A stretch of 64,000 nt of DNA from Bradyrhizobium sp. BRP22 (GTDB taxonomy: Bacteria; Pseudomonadota; Alphaproteobacteria; Rhizobiales; Xanthobacteraceae). The position numbers and the translations under genes were made by a program. Positions 52,950 through 62,929 of this stretch are shown piece after piece. The notes under the pieces were generated by a model. It worked only from the letters and a program-made list of their open reading frames with translations, did not search any database and was not told where the DNA came from. Numbering within the stretch: position 1 is the first letter of the stretch; each line of letters begins with the position of its first letter. The DNA is taken from positions 1 to 64,000 of the forward strand of contig NZ_JADYVX010000039.1 of the NCBI RefSeq assembly GCF_020194175.1, in the 5' to 3' direction.

Positions 52950-53123
52950 ATGTTAGGCTGGGTCGTAACGTTCTTGGTCATCGCGTTGATCGCGGGCATT
53001 CTGGGCTTCGGCGGCATCGCCGGCGTCTCCATCGAGATCGCCAAGGCGATCTTCTTCATCGCCATCATCCTGTTCCTGATCTCGGCAGTGGTCGGATTGG
53101 TGCGCGGCCGCTCAAGGGTCTAG
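52950..53123 (+). CDS. DUF1328 small membrane protein
   Basis: 57 residues with two hydrophobic helices: MLGWVVTFLVIALIAGILGF, then the short GIAGVSIEIAKAIFFIAIIL segment (shown in parts). This is the YtjA/DUF1328 signature, a family of unknown function in the inner membrane, often induced by stress. The ATG follows CAGAGGG. Its stop codon shares the CTAG at 53120-53123 with the stop codon of the convergent thioesterase. Confidence 0.9.
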   Translation: MLGWVVTFLVIALIAGILGFGGIAGVSIEIAKAIFFIAIILFLISAVVGLVRGRSRV

Positions 53124-53650
53124 GTGGCCCCGGCCTGACGTGAGGGCATTGCCACGCTGCGGCCGATGCCCTCAGGCCGGGGGAGAGAAGCATGGATATC
53201 CGCGATCGCGTTGATGCGGGCGCGGATATCGGATGGAAATGGGGCGACCTTCCGCGAGTTCATGTCGATGTGCAGTGACATGTTCTCGGAGGTGGCTGAA
53301 ATCCAGCCCTCCGTCGCGTGGCGCAACTCCTCGAAGGTGTGCAGCCGCTTGTCGTCGGCGCCGAGCAGATAGACCGTCACCTGGAGGGGATCGCCGAGGT
53401 GGACCTCGCGCAGATAGCGCACATGGCATTCGGCCGTGAAGGTCGAGCCGTGGCGCTCCTTCTTGTAGCAGGGGCCGATGCCGAGCTGCAGCCAGATCTC
53501 GTCGATGGCGCGGTCGAACATTACGTTGTAATAGGCCATGTTGAGGTGGCCGTTATAGTCGATCCATTGCGGCTCGATCTGCATCACCGAGGACAGGAAC
53601 GGGGCTGAGGGCAGCTCGATGTCCCCGGCGGTACAAATGGTCGTCATCAT
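53120..53650 (-). CDS. Thioesterase-like (hotdog-fold) protein
   Basis: 176 residues. The hotdog motif DYNGHLNMAYYNVMFDRAID with the conserved Asp/Asn region, and TFTAECHVRYLREVHLGDPL (shown in part), match 4HBT/FatA-type acyl-CoA thioesterases. In related strains such proteins sit near carnitine or acyl-CoA catabolism genes; here the neighbours give no such hint. It is convergent with the DUF1328 gene and divergent from the FAD oxidase, with about 80 bases between the starts. Confidence 0.85.
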   Translation of the reverse strand: MMTTICTAGDIELPSAPFLSSVMQIEPQWIDYNGHLNMAYYNVMFDRAIDEIWLQLGIGPCYKKERHGSTFTAECHVRYLREVHLGDPLQVTVYLLGADDKRLHTFEELRHATEGWISATSENMSLHIDMNSRKVAPFPSDIRARINAIADIHASLPRPEGIGRSVAMPSRQAGAT

Positions 53651-53732
53651 TCCATCCCTGCTATTCGATCGGCTCTCTTGACCCGTTATATAACGTTTGC
53701 CACGGTCGGCTAAAGCCGGGAGGATATTTCAC

Positions 53733-55151
53733 GTGGCGACCACGATTTCGAGCAACTTGACGCGTCCGGAGCCGCAGGCCCTCAAGGGCGCGCTCGACGC
53801 ATTGGCGGCGCGCTTTGGCAACCGCCTGATCACCTCCCAGGCGGTGCGCGACCAGCATGCCCACACCACCACTTGGCTGCCGCCGCAGCCGCCGGACGCC
53901 GTGGTGATGGCGCAGGAGACCGCCGACATCCAGGATGTGGTGCGGATCTGCGCCAAGCATCGCGTTCCCGTGATCGCCTTCGGCACCGGCACCTCGCTGG
54001 AAGGCCAGGTGAACGCGCCGGCCGGCGGCATCTGCATCGATCTGCGCGACATGAATCGGGTGCTCGCCGTGCATGCCGAGGATCTCGATTGCGTGATCGA
54101 GCCCGGCGTCACGCGGAAGGCGCTGAACGAGCATCTGCGCGACCAAGGCCTGTTCTTCCCGATCGATCCCGGCGCCGATGCCTCGCTCGGCGGCATGACC
54201 GCGACGCGCGCCTCCGGCACCAATGCGGTGCGCTACGGCACCATGCGGGAGAATGTGCTGGCGCTGAAGGTCGTGCGCGGCGACGGCGAGATCATCACCA
54301 CGGGCACGCGGGCGAAGAAATCCTCCGCCGGCTACGACCTGACGCATCTGTTCGTCGGCGCCGAAGGCACGCTCGGGATCATCTCCGAGCTCACGATCAA
54401 ATTGCGCGGGATCCCCGAGACGATCGCGGCCGCCGCCTGTTCCTTCGAGACCGTGCGCGGCGCCTGCCAGGCCACGATCCTGGCGATCCAGACGGGCATT
54501 CCCGTCGCCCGCATCGAACTGCTGAACGCCGCGCAGGTGAAGGCCTGCAACGCCTATTCGAAACTGACTTTGCCGGAGACGCCGCTGCTGCTGCTCGAGT
54601 TCCACGGCAGCGAGGCCGAGGTCGCCGAGCAATCGAAGAACTTCAAGGAGATCGCCTCCGAATGCGGTGGCCTCGGCTTCACCTGGACCACCAGGCCCGA
54701 GGACCGCACCAAGCTCTGGCAGGCGCGGCATGACGCTTATTGGTCGGTGAAGGCGCTGCGGCCCGGCTCCGGCGTGGTCGCGACCGACGTCTGCGTGCCG
54801 ATCTCGCGATTGGCCGATTGCGTCACCGAAACCGAAGAGGATCTGAAGCGGCTCAATCTGCTGTCGCCGATCGTCGGCCATGTCGGCGACGGCAATTTCC
54901 ATTGCTCGCTGGTCTGCGACGTCGACGATGCCGAGGAGATGGCGCGCGGCGAGGACTTCATGCACCGCCTGGTCGAACGCGCGCAGGCGATGGGCGGCAC
55001 CTGCACCGGCGAGCACGGCATCGGGCAGGGCAAGCAGAAGTATCTCGAAGCCGAGCTTGGGCCCGAGGCGCTCGACGCCATGCGCGCGCTGAAGAAGGCG
55101 TTCGATCCGCAGAACATCTTTAACCCCGGAAAGATCATTCCGGCCGCATAG
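53733..55151 (+). CDS. FAD-linked 2-hydroxyacid (D-lactate/glycolate) dehydrogenase
   Basis: 472 residues with a GTG start; GGGAGGA is positioned 9 bases before it. FAD_binding_4 domain: VPVIAFGTGTSLEGQVNAPA, DPGADASLGGMTATRASGTN (shown in part), AVRYGTMRENVLAL. C-terminal FAD-oxidase domain: HVGDGNFHCSLV and GTCTGEHGIGQGKQKYLE. It oxidises a D-2-hydroxyacid to the 2-oxoacid; the exact substrate is unknown. It does not form an operon with its neighbours. Confidence 0.9.
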   Translation: MATTISSNLTRPEPQALKGALDALAARFGNRLITSQAVRDQHAHTTTWLPPQPPDAVVMAQETADIQDVVRICAKHRVPVIAFGTGTSLEGQVNAPAGGICIDLRDMNRVLAVHAEDLDCVIEPGVTRKALNEHLRDQGLFFPIDPGADASLGGMTATRASGTNAVRYGTMRENVLALKVVRGDGEIITTGTRAKKSSAGYDLTHLFVGAEGTLGIISELTIKLRGIPETIAAAACSFETVRGACQATILAIQTGIPVARIELLNAAQVKACNAYSKLTLPETPLLLLEFHGSEAEVAEQSKNFKEIASECGGLGFTWTTRPEDRTKLWQARHDAYWSVKALRPGSGVVATDVCVPISRLADCVTETEEDLKRLNLLSPIVGHVGDGNFHCSLVCDVDDAEEMARGEDFMHRLVERAQAMGGTCTGEHGIGQGKQKYLEAELGPEALDAMRALKKAFDPQNIFNPGKIIPAA

Positions 55152-55169
55152 CGCGGTCTTCGATCTTGC

Positions 55170-55904
55170 TCAGCCGAAATTCTGCAGCGCCGGAAACGTC
55201 TCTAGCAGCCAGATGCTGACATTGGTGACGGCGCCGGTCAGGAAGCCGATGCCGGTGATGATCATCAGCACGCCCATCACGCGCTCGACATTGCGCAAGT
55301 GCCGTTTCATCCGCAGGAACATTGCCGAGAACTGCTTGACCGCGAAGGCGGCGAGCAGGAAAGGGATGCCGAGCCCGGCAGAATAGATCGCAAGCAGCGC
55401 GGCGCCCTTGGTCACCGTCGCCTCGGCTGCGGCGATCGAAAGGATTGCCGCGAGGATCGGGCCGATGCAGGGCGTCCAGCCGAAGGCAAAGGCGAGCCCC
55501 ATCACATAGGCGCCCCACAGCCCGACCGGTTTCGGCATGCTCAGCCGGCCTTCGCGCATCAATATCCCGATCCGCGTCAGCCCGAGGAAGTGCAGCCCCA
55601 TCACGATGATGACGAGGCCGGCGATAATGGAGAGCTGCGCGGACCAGGCGCGAACCAATCCGCCGATCAGCGACGCGCTGGCGCCGAGCGCCACGAACAC
55701 GGTGGAGAAGCCGAGCACGAACATCAAGGCCGCCGCCATCACCGCGCGCTTGGACGCCTTCATGCTCTCGTCATGGGTGACATGCTCGATGGTCGCGCCG
55801 GTCAGATACACCAGATAGGGCGGCACCAGCGGCAGCACGCAGGGCGACAGGAAACTGACGAGTCCGGCGATCAAGGCTGCCGGGATGGAAACATCGTGCA
55901 TCAA
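55170..55904 (-). CDS. ccdA: Cytochrome c biogenesis protein CcdA
   Basis: 244 residues with six to seven membrane helices. The redox cysteines are Cys22 in SFLSPCVLPLVPPYL and the one in GWTPCIGPILAAIL. It transfers reducing equivalents from cytoplasmic thioredoxin across the inner membrane for cytochrome c maturation or periplasmic thiol reduction. It is convergent with the FAD dehydrogenase gene (18 bases between stop codons). The start could be either of the two adjacent Met codons. Confidence 0.94.
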   Translation of the reverse strand: MMHDVSIPAALIAGLVSFLSPCVLPLVPPYLVYLTGATIEHVTHDESMKASKRAVMAAALMFVLGFSTVFVALGASASLIGGLVRAWSAQLSIIAGLVIIVMGLHFLGLTRIGILMREGRLSMPKPVGLWGAYVMGLAFAFGWTPCIGPILAAILSIAAAEATVTKGAALLAIYSAGLGIPFLLAAFAVKQFSAMFLRMKRHLRNVERVMGVLMIITGIGFLTGAVTNVSIWLLETFPALQNFG

Positions 55905-56195
55905 CTGACCTTCGAAAGCGGCATCTGGCCTAGCAACCTATTGGCGTGGACGGCGACAAGTTTCCAGAGGTTTCGGGTGCTGAAAACCCAAGAGATCGGT
56001 CACAGGCCCGTGTCCGGGCATCGCTCGCGAATCCGCTCCGCAATTCTACGGGATAAACGCTGGACAAGCCGGTCCGGTCTGGCTCAAACTTGAGTCCCGC
56101 GACAAGCCTCGGCCGCCGGCCGGGAAAATAAAATCATGCGGACGCCTGCAATCTAAAGACGGGCGCCGCAAAAAGGAAACGAACGGGAGCATCAC
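55905..56195 (+). promoter_or_regulatory. Upstream region of the ABC importer operon
   Basis: 291 bases without a gene. It is the only place where the promoter of the liv-type operon can lie. I see no unambiguous boxes or operator here. The gene itself has the ribosome site GGGAG. Confidence 0.35.
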
Positions 56196-57392
56196 ATGGC
56201 TGTTTCACGCCGCAACCTGCTGTTGGGAAGCGCCGGCGCCTTAGGCGCCGCATCATTTTCCTTCCCCAAGCCTGCCATCGGCCAGTCCGAACCGATCAAG
56301 ATCGGATGCCTCGCGGCCATCACCGGCCCGAGTTCCGCGCCAACAGTCGGTTTCAACCGCGGCATCAACTTTGCGGTCGACAGCATCAATGCGGCGGGCG
56401 GCGTCAAGGGCCGCAAGATCGAGCTCGTCATGCGCGACACCCAGGGCGATCCGACCAAGGCGGTGAACGCGACGCAGGAATTGATCAGCCAGGCCAAGGT
56501 CCATGCCATCTGGGGCCCGGTCAATTCGGGCGAAGCGCTCGCCACCACGCCGATCATGGCGCGCGCCAAGATCCCTGACATTCACCCTTGCGTGGTCGAA
56601 AGCCTGATCGACACCACCAAATATCCCAACGCTTTCCGCATGGCGCCGTCGAACAGCCAATGGGACGATGCCGTGCGCAATTACTGCCTCAACGTGCTCA
56701 AGGTGAAGAAGATCGCCGTCATCGGCGACACCACAGGCTACGGGGTGACCGCGGTCGGCGCGTCGGTTGCGGCGTTCAAGAAGGACGGCGCCGACGTCGT
56801 CTACCAGGCCAATATCGACGCGACCCAGCCGGACATGACGCCCGACATGTTGCGCGCCAGGAACGCGGGCTCGGAGGTCATCGTGGTGTGGAGCGTCACG
56901 ACCGGCATGGAGGCGCGGATGTTCAACACCCGCGCCGCGATGGGATGGGACGTGCCGTTCGCCGGCCATCCCTCGCTCGCTTCGGGCGAACTCGCGGGCC
57001 TCGTCGAGAAGCCCGAGAACTGGAAGAAGGTCTACGCGATCGGCTACAAGAGCTGCAGCTACGATGCATCGGGCAAGGTGCCGCCGAAGAGCGAGGAGCT
57101 GGTCGCGCGCCTGGCCAAGGCGAATGTGGCGCTCAACGACACGCTGCTCTGGTGGGTCGCGGGCGGCATCGATGCGATCGAGCTGATCGCCAAGGCGGTT
57201 GCCGAGAGCGGATCGACCGACAGCGCGGGCATTGTCAAATACTGGAACGCGCTGTCGAAATATCCCGGCTATTTCGGCACCTACACCTTCACGCCGACGC
57301 AGCATAACGGCTACCCGACCGAAGAGATCGTGATGTCGGAGGCCTCTACCGCCAAGAACGGCACCTTCGCGCTCGCGCCGGGCTATACATAG
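56196..57392 (+). CDS. ABC importer periplasmic substrate-binding protein (LivK type)
   Basis: 398 residues. The N-terminus MAVSRRNLLLGSAGALGAAS is a twin-arginine (Tat) signal peptide (SRRNLLLG). The mature part starts near QSEPIKIGCLAAITGPSSAP, the Peripla_BP_6 fold, with TPDMLRARNAGSEVIVVWSV in the second lobe. This family binds branched-chain amino acids, but many members in Bradyrhizobium bind aromatic acids, urea or other small organics. It is first in a five-gene plus-strand run with livH, livMG, livF and an MFS gene. Confidence 0.93.
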   Translation: MAVSRRNLLLGSAGALGAASFSFPKPAIGQSEPIKIGCLAAITGPSSAPTVGFNRGINFAVDSINAAGGVKGRKIELVMRDTQGDPTKAVNATQELISQAKVHAIWGPVNSGEALATTPIMARAKIPDIHPCVVESLIDTTKYPNAFRMAPSNSQWDDAVRNYCLNVLKVKKIAVIGDTTGYGVTAVGASVAAFKKDGADVVYQANIDATQPDMTPDMLRARNAGSEVIVVWSVTTGMEARMFNTRAAMGWDVPFAGHPSLASGELAGLVEKPENWKKVYAIGYKSCSYDASGKVPPKSEELVARLAKANVALNDTLLWWVAGGIDAIELIAKAVAESGSTDSAGIVKYWNALSKYPGYFGTYTFTPTQHNGYPTEEIVMSEASTAKNGTFALAPGYT

Positions 57393-57415
57393 GCCGGCGA
57401 TAGAGGGTGCATCCG

Positions 57416-58273
57416 ATGCTCGCCTCGATCCTCGCATCCGGTCTCGCGGCGGGCGCGATCTATGCGCTCGTCGGCGTCACCTACAACACGATGTTCTCGA
57501 CCTCGCGGGTGATGAGTTTCACCGCGGGGCAGCTCGCCATGCTCGGTGGCGTGCTCGGCTCGATGTTCACCTTGAAGATGGGCATGCCCATCATCGTCGG
57601 CTTCGTCCTGACGCTCGCCGCCTGCGCGATCGTCGGCGTCATCACCGAGTTCGTAGCTGTCCGGCCGGTCCTGAAGAGCCTCGACCAGCATCTCTACGTG
57701 CTCTCGACGCTGGCGCTGGCCTTGATGATCCAGCAGGTGGCGGCGATCAAATGGGGCACCGAGCCGCAGCCGTTTCCGCGCGTGATCGGGCTCGGCAGCG
57801 GCGTTTGGGACGAGAAATTCTGGCTGCCGGTAGTCGCCTGCGCGGTGACCATTGTGGGCCTCGAATATCTCTATCGCCGCACGCTGGTCGGCCGCGCCTT
57901 CGTCGCGATCGCGGAGGACAATTTCGCCGCACGTGCGCTCGGTCTTCCCGAGCGCAATCTCAGGGTCGCAAGCTACGCGCTGGCCGGCGTGATCGGCGGC
58001 ATCGCAGGCTTTTCCGGCGGCCAGCTCCTGCTGGCGTTCTTCGCCAATGGCGCGCTGCTCAATTTCTACGGCTTCGTGCCGGTGGCGCTCGGCGGCCTCG
58101 GCAACAACCGCGGCGCCATCGTCGGCGGGCTGGCGCTCGGCCTGTTCCAGCAGGCGGCGAACTTCCTGGTCGGCGGCATCTTCTCCTCCGTTGCCGTCTT
58201 CACCCTGTTCATCGTGGTCCTGCTGGCGGCGCCCCAGGGCCTGTTCGGCGGAACCTCGGCGCGGAGGGTGTGA
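57416..58273 (+). CDS. livH: ABC importer permease (LivH type)
   Basis: 285 residues and eight membrane helices. LAAGAIYALVGVTYNTMFSTSR at the start (in parts), RAFVAIAEDNFAARALGLPE (loop facing the ATPase) and FYGFVPVALGGLGNNRGAIV (shown in part) are LivH signatures. ATG 57416 has GAGGG upstream; a GTG nine bases earlier is possible. Its stop codon shares a base with the start of the next gene (TGATG). Confidence 0.92.
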   Translation: MLASILASGLAAGAIYALVGVTYNTMFSTSRVMSFTAGQLAMLGGVLGSMFTLKMGMPIIVGFVLTLAACAIVGVITEFVAVRPVLKSLDQHLYVLSTLALALMIQQVAAIKWGTEPQPFPRVIGLGSGVWDEKFWLPVVACAVTIVGLEYLYRRTLVGRAFVAIAEDNFAARALGLPERNLRVASYALAGVIGGIAGFSGGQLLLAFFANGALLNFYGFVPVALGGLGNNRGAIVGGLALGLFQQAANFLVGGIFSSVAVFTLFIVVLLAAPQGLFGGTSARRV

Positions 58274-60052
58274 TGACGGCTCTCACCGCAACCTCTGCCC
58301 AGAGCGAAAGCGGCGCATGGCGCGCCGCCTTGCCGCACATCGCGCCGTTCCTCGGCATTCTCGCGCTCGCGATATTGTTGCCGTTCGTCAGCAACGATTA
58401 TTGGGTGCTGATCGGCACGCGCATGGCGATCTATTGGGTGCTGGTCTCCGGCCTCAATCTCGTGGTCGGCTTCGCCGGCCATCTTGCGATCGGCTATGTC
58501 GCGCTGCTGACGCTCGGCGCCTACACCACGAGCGTGCTCGTCGCCGGCAATGTCACGCCGGCCGTGCCGGTGTTCCTTGCGCTGCCGATCGCGGGCTGCG
58601 TCGGTGCGGTGTTCGGCGTGATCGTCGGATTGCCGGCGCTGCGCCTGCGCACCTTCTATTTCGCAATGTCGACGCTGGGCTTCGCCACCATCGTGACCCA
58701 GATCGCGCTGGCCTGGCAGAGCGTGACCGGGGGCGGGATCGGGATCGCCGGCCCGGAATTCCCGGCGCCGTTCGACACGCCGTGGGGCTTGTACGCGCTC
58801 TGCGTCGCCTTTGCGGTGGTTGCCACCTGGATGAGCGCCAATGTCGCCCGCAGCCGGTTCGGCCGCGCGCTGATCGCGGTGCGCGACGCCGAGGTGGCGG
58901 CGGAAGCGACCGGCATCTCCAAGCCGAAGATGCTGATCGCGATCTTCCTGTTCGCCGGCGCGCTGGCCGCGATCGCCGGCGGATTGTTCGCGACGCTGCA
59001 GACCTACATCACGCCCGATGCCTTCACCTTCGATCTTTCGGTGTTGTTCTTCATCGCGATCCTGATCGGCGGCCGCGGTTCGATCCTGGGGCCGATGCTC
59101 GGCACCATCATCCTGACCATCCTGCCCGAGATCGCCGCGCCGCTGGCGGCCTGGTCGACGTTCCTCTACGCCGTGCTGCTGCTGGTGATCGTGCTGGTGA
59201 TGCCGGGCGGCATCGCGGCGCTGCTGGATTTCCGCAACCGCCGCCCGCTCGCCAGCAACCGCGCCATCGTGCCGCGTCCGGCTGTTCTCGCCGACATCGT
59301 GCGCCGGCGCAGCGGCGGCAAGCACCTGAGGCTGCGCGGCATCGCGCTCAGCTTCGGCAATGTGAAGGCGATCGACGGCCTCGACCTCGACGTGGCGCCC
59401 GGCGAGATCCACGGCCTGATCGGCCCGAACGGCAGCGGCAAGACCACGACGCTCAACGTCATCTCGGGCTATTACGCCGCCAAGGCCGGCACGATGACCC
59501 TAGGCGACGAGGCATTGCCGCCGGGCCGGCCGGCATTGCGCGCAGCTTGCGGCATCGCGCGCACATTCCAGACCCCGCGCGTGATCGGCGAGGCCTCGGT
59601 GCTGGAGAACGTGATGATCGGCGGCTCGGTCGAGGGCAGGGCGACCTTCGTCGAGGCGATGCTGTCGGCGCCCCGCAATCGCGAGGACGAGCGGATGCTC
59701 GGCGCGAAGGCGCGCGCGCTGCTCGGCGTGGTCGGGCTGGAGACGCTGGCGGATGTGCGCGCCGACCGCCTGCAGCACAGCGAGCTCCGCTTCATCGAGA
59801 TCGCCCGCGCGCTGATGCTCGATCCCGATTTCCTGCTGCTCGACGAACCCGCGGCCGGTCTCTCCAACGACGAGATCGAGCGGCTGGCTTCCTTGATCAA
59901 GGCGATCAGCGCCCGCGGCACCGGTGTGCTGCTGGTCGAGCATCACGCCGACCTCATCTTCGACATCTGCCACCAGGTCACCGTGCTCAATCTCGGCCGC
60001 ACGTTGGCGGCGGGCACGCCGGCCGAGATCCGCGTTCACAAGGAGGTGGTCA

Positions 60053-60072
<20 letters not shown>
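58273..60072 (+). CDS. Fused permease (LivM) and ATP-binding (LivG) ABC subunit
   Basis: 599 residues. The first 320 or so are a LivM-type permease: YWVLVSGLNLVVGFAGHLAI, LRTFYFAMSTLGFATIVTQI (shown in part), RFGRALIAVRDAEVAAEATG. From about 345 a LivG ATPase follows: LRGIALSFGNVKAIDGLDLD, Walker A GPNGSGKTT from 384, LQHSELRFIEIARALMLDPD (an atypical signature: LQHSELR in place of LSGGQ), LLDEPAAGLSNDEI. Such fusions are known in Rhizobiales. It overlaps livH by one base and livF by 20. Confidence 0.92.
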
Positions 60073-60801
<729 letters not shown>

Positions 60802-60802
<1 letters not shown>

Positions 60803-62112
60803 TGCGGCTTCCCTTCTTCTACGGCTGGATCATCATCGCCGTGACCTTCGTCACCATGGCGATCGGCGTCAATGCGCGCACCGCATTCTCGCTGTTCTAC
60901 CCGCCGATCCTCAGCGAGTTCGGTTGGGACCGCGGCGTCACTGCCGGCGCGTTCTCGTTCGGCTTCGTAGCCTCCGGCGTCGCCAGTCCACTGATCGGCC
61001 GCTTGATGGACCGCGCCGGCCCGCGCGCGGTGATGGAACTCGGCGTCGTCCTGATGGGCGCAGGATTCCTGCTGGCGCCGCTGACGACGCAGCCCTGGCA
61101 TCTGTATCTGAGCATCGGCGTTCTCGTCGGCGCCGGCAGTGTCTGCCTCGGCTATTCCGGTCAATCGTTTTTCCTGCCGAACTGGTTTATCCGCCGCCGC
61201 GGTCTGGCGATCGGGATCGCCTTCGCCGGCGTCGGCATCGGCTCGGTCACTCTGCTGCCGTGGGCGCAGCACATGATCGAGCAGACCGGCTGGCGCACCG
61301 CCTGCACCGCGATCGGCATCCTGGTGCTGGTCGTGCTCGCGCCGATCAATCTGCTGCTGCGCAAGCGCCCTGAAGATATCGGCCTGCTGCCGGACGGCGA
61401 TGCCGCTCCGACCGCCGCCTCGGCAAAGCCGGTGTCGAACATCGTCGATCCGGTCTGGGCCGGCACCGACTGGACGCTGTCTCTGGCGCTCCGCACCGCG
61501 CGCTTCTGGTGGATCGCGCTCGGCTATTTCTGTGGCCTTTACATCTGGTACGCGGTGCAGGTGCACCAGACCAAGTTCCTGCTCGACATCGGCTTCAGCC
61601 CTGGTGTCGCGGTGTGGTCGCTCGGCGTCGTCAGCCTGCTCGGCATTCCCGGCCAGATCTGGCTCGGCCATCTCTCCGACCGGATCGGGCGCGAAGCGGT
61701 GTGGGCGATCGCTTGCGCCGGCTTTGCGATCTGCTTCGCGAGCCTGATGGCGCTGAAATATGCGCCGCTGTTGCCGCTGGTCTATCTGATGGTATTCACG
61801 CAGGGCGCGCTCGGCTATGGCTTGACCTCGGTGATGGGGCCGGTCGTGGTCGAGATCTTCCAGGGCAAGCACTACGGCAGCATCTTCGGCACCATCATGC
61901 TGGCTGCGCTCGCGGGCGGTGCCGCAGGTCCGTGGGCGACGGGGCTGTTGTACGACCTCACAGGCAGCTACACGGCGGCGTTTGCGATCAGCATCGCCGT
62001 GAGCGCGCTGTCCGCATTCGCGATCTGGCAGGCCTCGCCTGGAAAGGTCCGCGTGGTGGCAGGGCGTTTGCACGCGTTGCAGAGCCGTAGCGCGGGTGAA
62101 GCGTCAGCGTAA
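60802..62112 (+). CDS. MFS transporter (monocarboxylate/oxalate-formate-like group)
   Basis: 436 residues and 12 membrane helices. The N-terminal LPFFYGWIIIAVTFVTMAIG and LSEFGWDRGVTAGAFSFGFV (shown in part) match the group often annotated as oxalate/formate or monocarboxylate transporters. Loop motifs are LMDRAGPRAVM and GHLSDRIGREAVW. A cytoplasmic loop of about 40 residues follows helix 6. Translationally coupled to livF, so it may move the same or a related compound; the substrate is unknown. It ends 45 bases before the convergent TetR gene. Confidence 0.87.
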
Positions 62113-62157
62113 TCCGGGGGGCCACTGGCAGCGTTGACGCAGGCGTCCCGGGTTACG

Positions 62158-62790
62158 CTAGCGCTCCACCCGGGCTACGGCACGGTCCGCGCTTCCGATC
62201 GCGCGCTGCAGGTCACCGATTGCGCGGAGGAAACTGTCGGACGGCGTGGTCTCAGGATCGATCAGGCGGTGCAGGCGAAAGCCATCCTCGAGCGCCAGCA
62301 CGATCGCGGCGATCCATGGCGCATCCAGCTTGCCGTTCCTGCCGCTGCTCTTCCGCGCCGTCTCGATGATCTCGGTGACCAGCTTGCGGCGGGCGCGCAG
62401 GCGCTTTGCAAGTTCCGGCCGGCGCTTCTCCGCGCGCGCCACGAACAGGATCATCTCCATGTGCAGAAGCGGTGAACGGCCGAGCGGATCCTGCCTGGTG
62501 CGGTCCATGTGCTTCAATGCGTCGATGAAATCGGCGAGATTGGTGTGTTGGGCAAGCAGGTCCAGGTTGCGCCGGATCGACTGCTCGACATGGTCCTCGA
62601 GCATCGCGATGATGAGTTCTTCCTTGCTCTTGAAGTTCGAATAGAACGCCCCGCGCGTGAAACCGGCGGCGGCCGCGATCGCCTCGATGCTGGCGCCGCC
62701 GATCCCCTGTTCCTCGAACACGCGCGCCGCCGCCTCGAACAGCTTTTCGCAGGTGTCGTCCCTGGTCGGTCTGGTCCGGACTCTTGACAT
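62158..62790 (-). CDS. TetR-family transcriptional regulator
   Basis: 210 residues. The N-terminal helix-turn-helix (about 13-60) reads LFEAAARVFEEQGIGGASIE and AAAAGFTRGAFYSNFKSKEE (shown in part), the TetR_N signature, followed by a helical ligand-binding domain. It is divergent from the cytochrome P450 gene. A perfect inverted repeat in the 139-base shared region is the probable operator, so it should repress itself and the P450 gene in the absence of a ligand. It is convergent with the MFS gene. Confidence 0.92.
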   Translation of the reverse strand: MSRVRTRPTRDDTCEKLFEAAARVFEEQGIGGASIEAIAAAAGFTRGAFYSNFKSKEELIIAMLEDHVEQSIRRNLDLLAQHTNLADFIDALKHMDRTRQDPLGRSPLLHMEMILFVARAEKRRPELAKRLRARRKLVTEIIETARKSSGRNGKLDAPWIAAIVLALEDGFRLHRLIDPETTPSDSFLRAIGDLQRAIGSADRAVARVER

Positions 62791-62813
62791 CGGCGCTGTT
62801 TAGGCCACAATGC

Positions 62814-62839
62814 AACTCGATACAAGAGTGTATCGAGTT
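62814..62839. promoter_or_regulatory. Perfect palindrome, probable TetR operator
   Basis: AACTCGATACA, spacer AGAG, TGTATCGAGTT: an 11-bp perfect inverted repeat with a 4-base spacer, 24 bases upstream of the TetR start and 91 bases upstream of the P450 start. TetR operators have this form and position. Confidence 0.8.
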
Positions 62840-62929
62840 TTTCAGGGGTGGAAACGTGCGGGTGCCACGAGAGGCGGCCGGCAGCGTTCAACGTGAATCG
62901 TCTCAATGCGAGAACCGATTGAGGTCACC

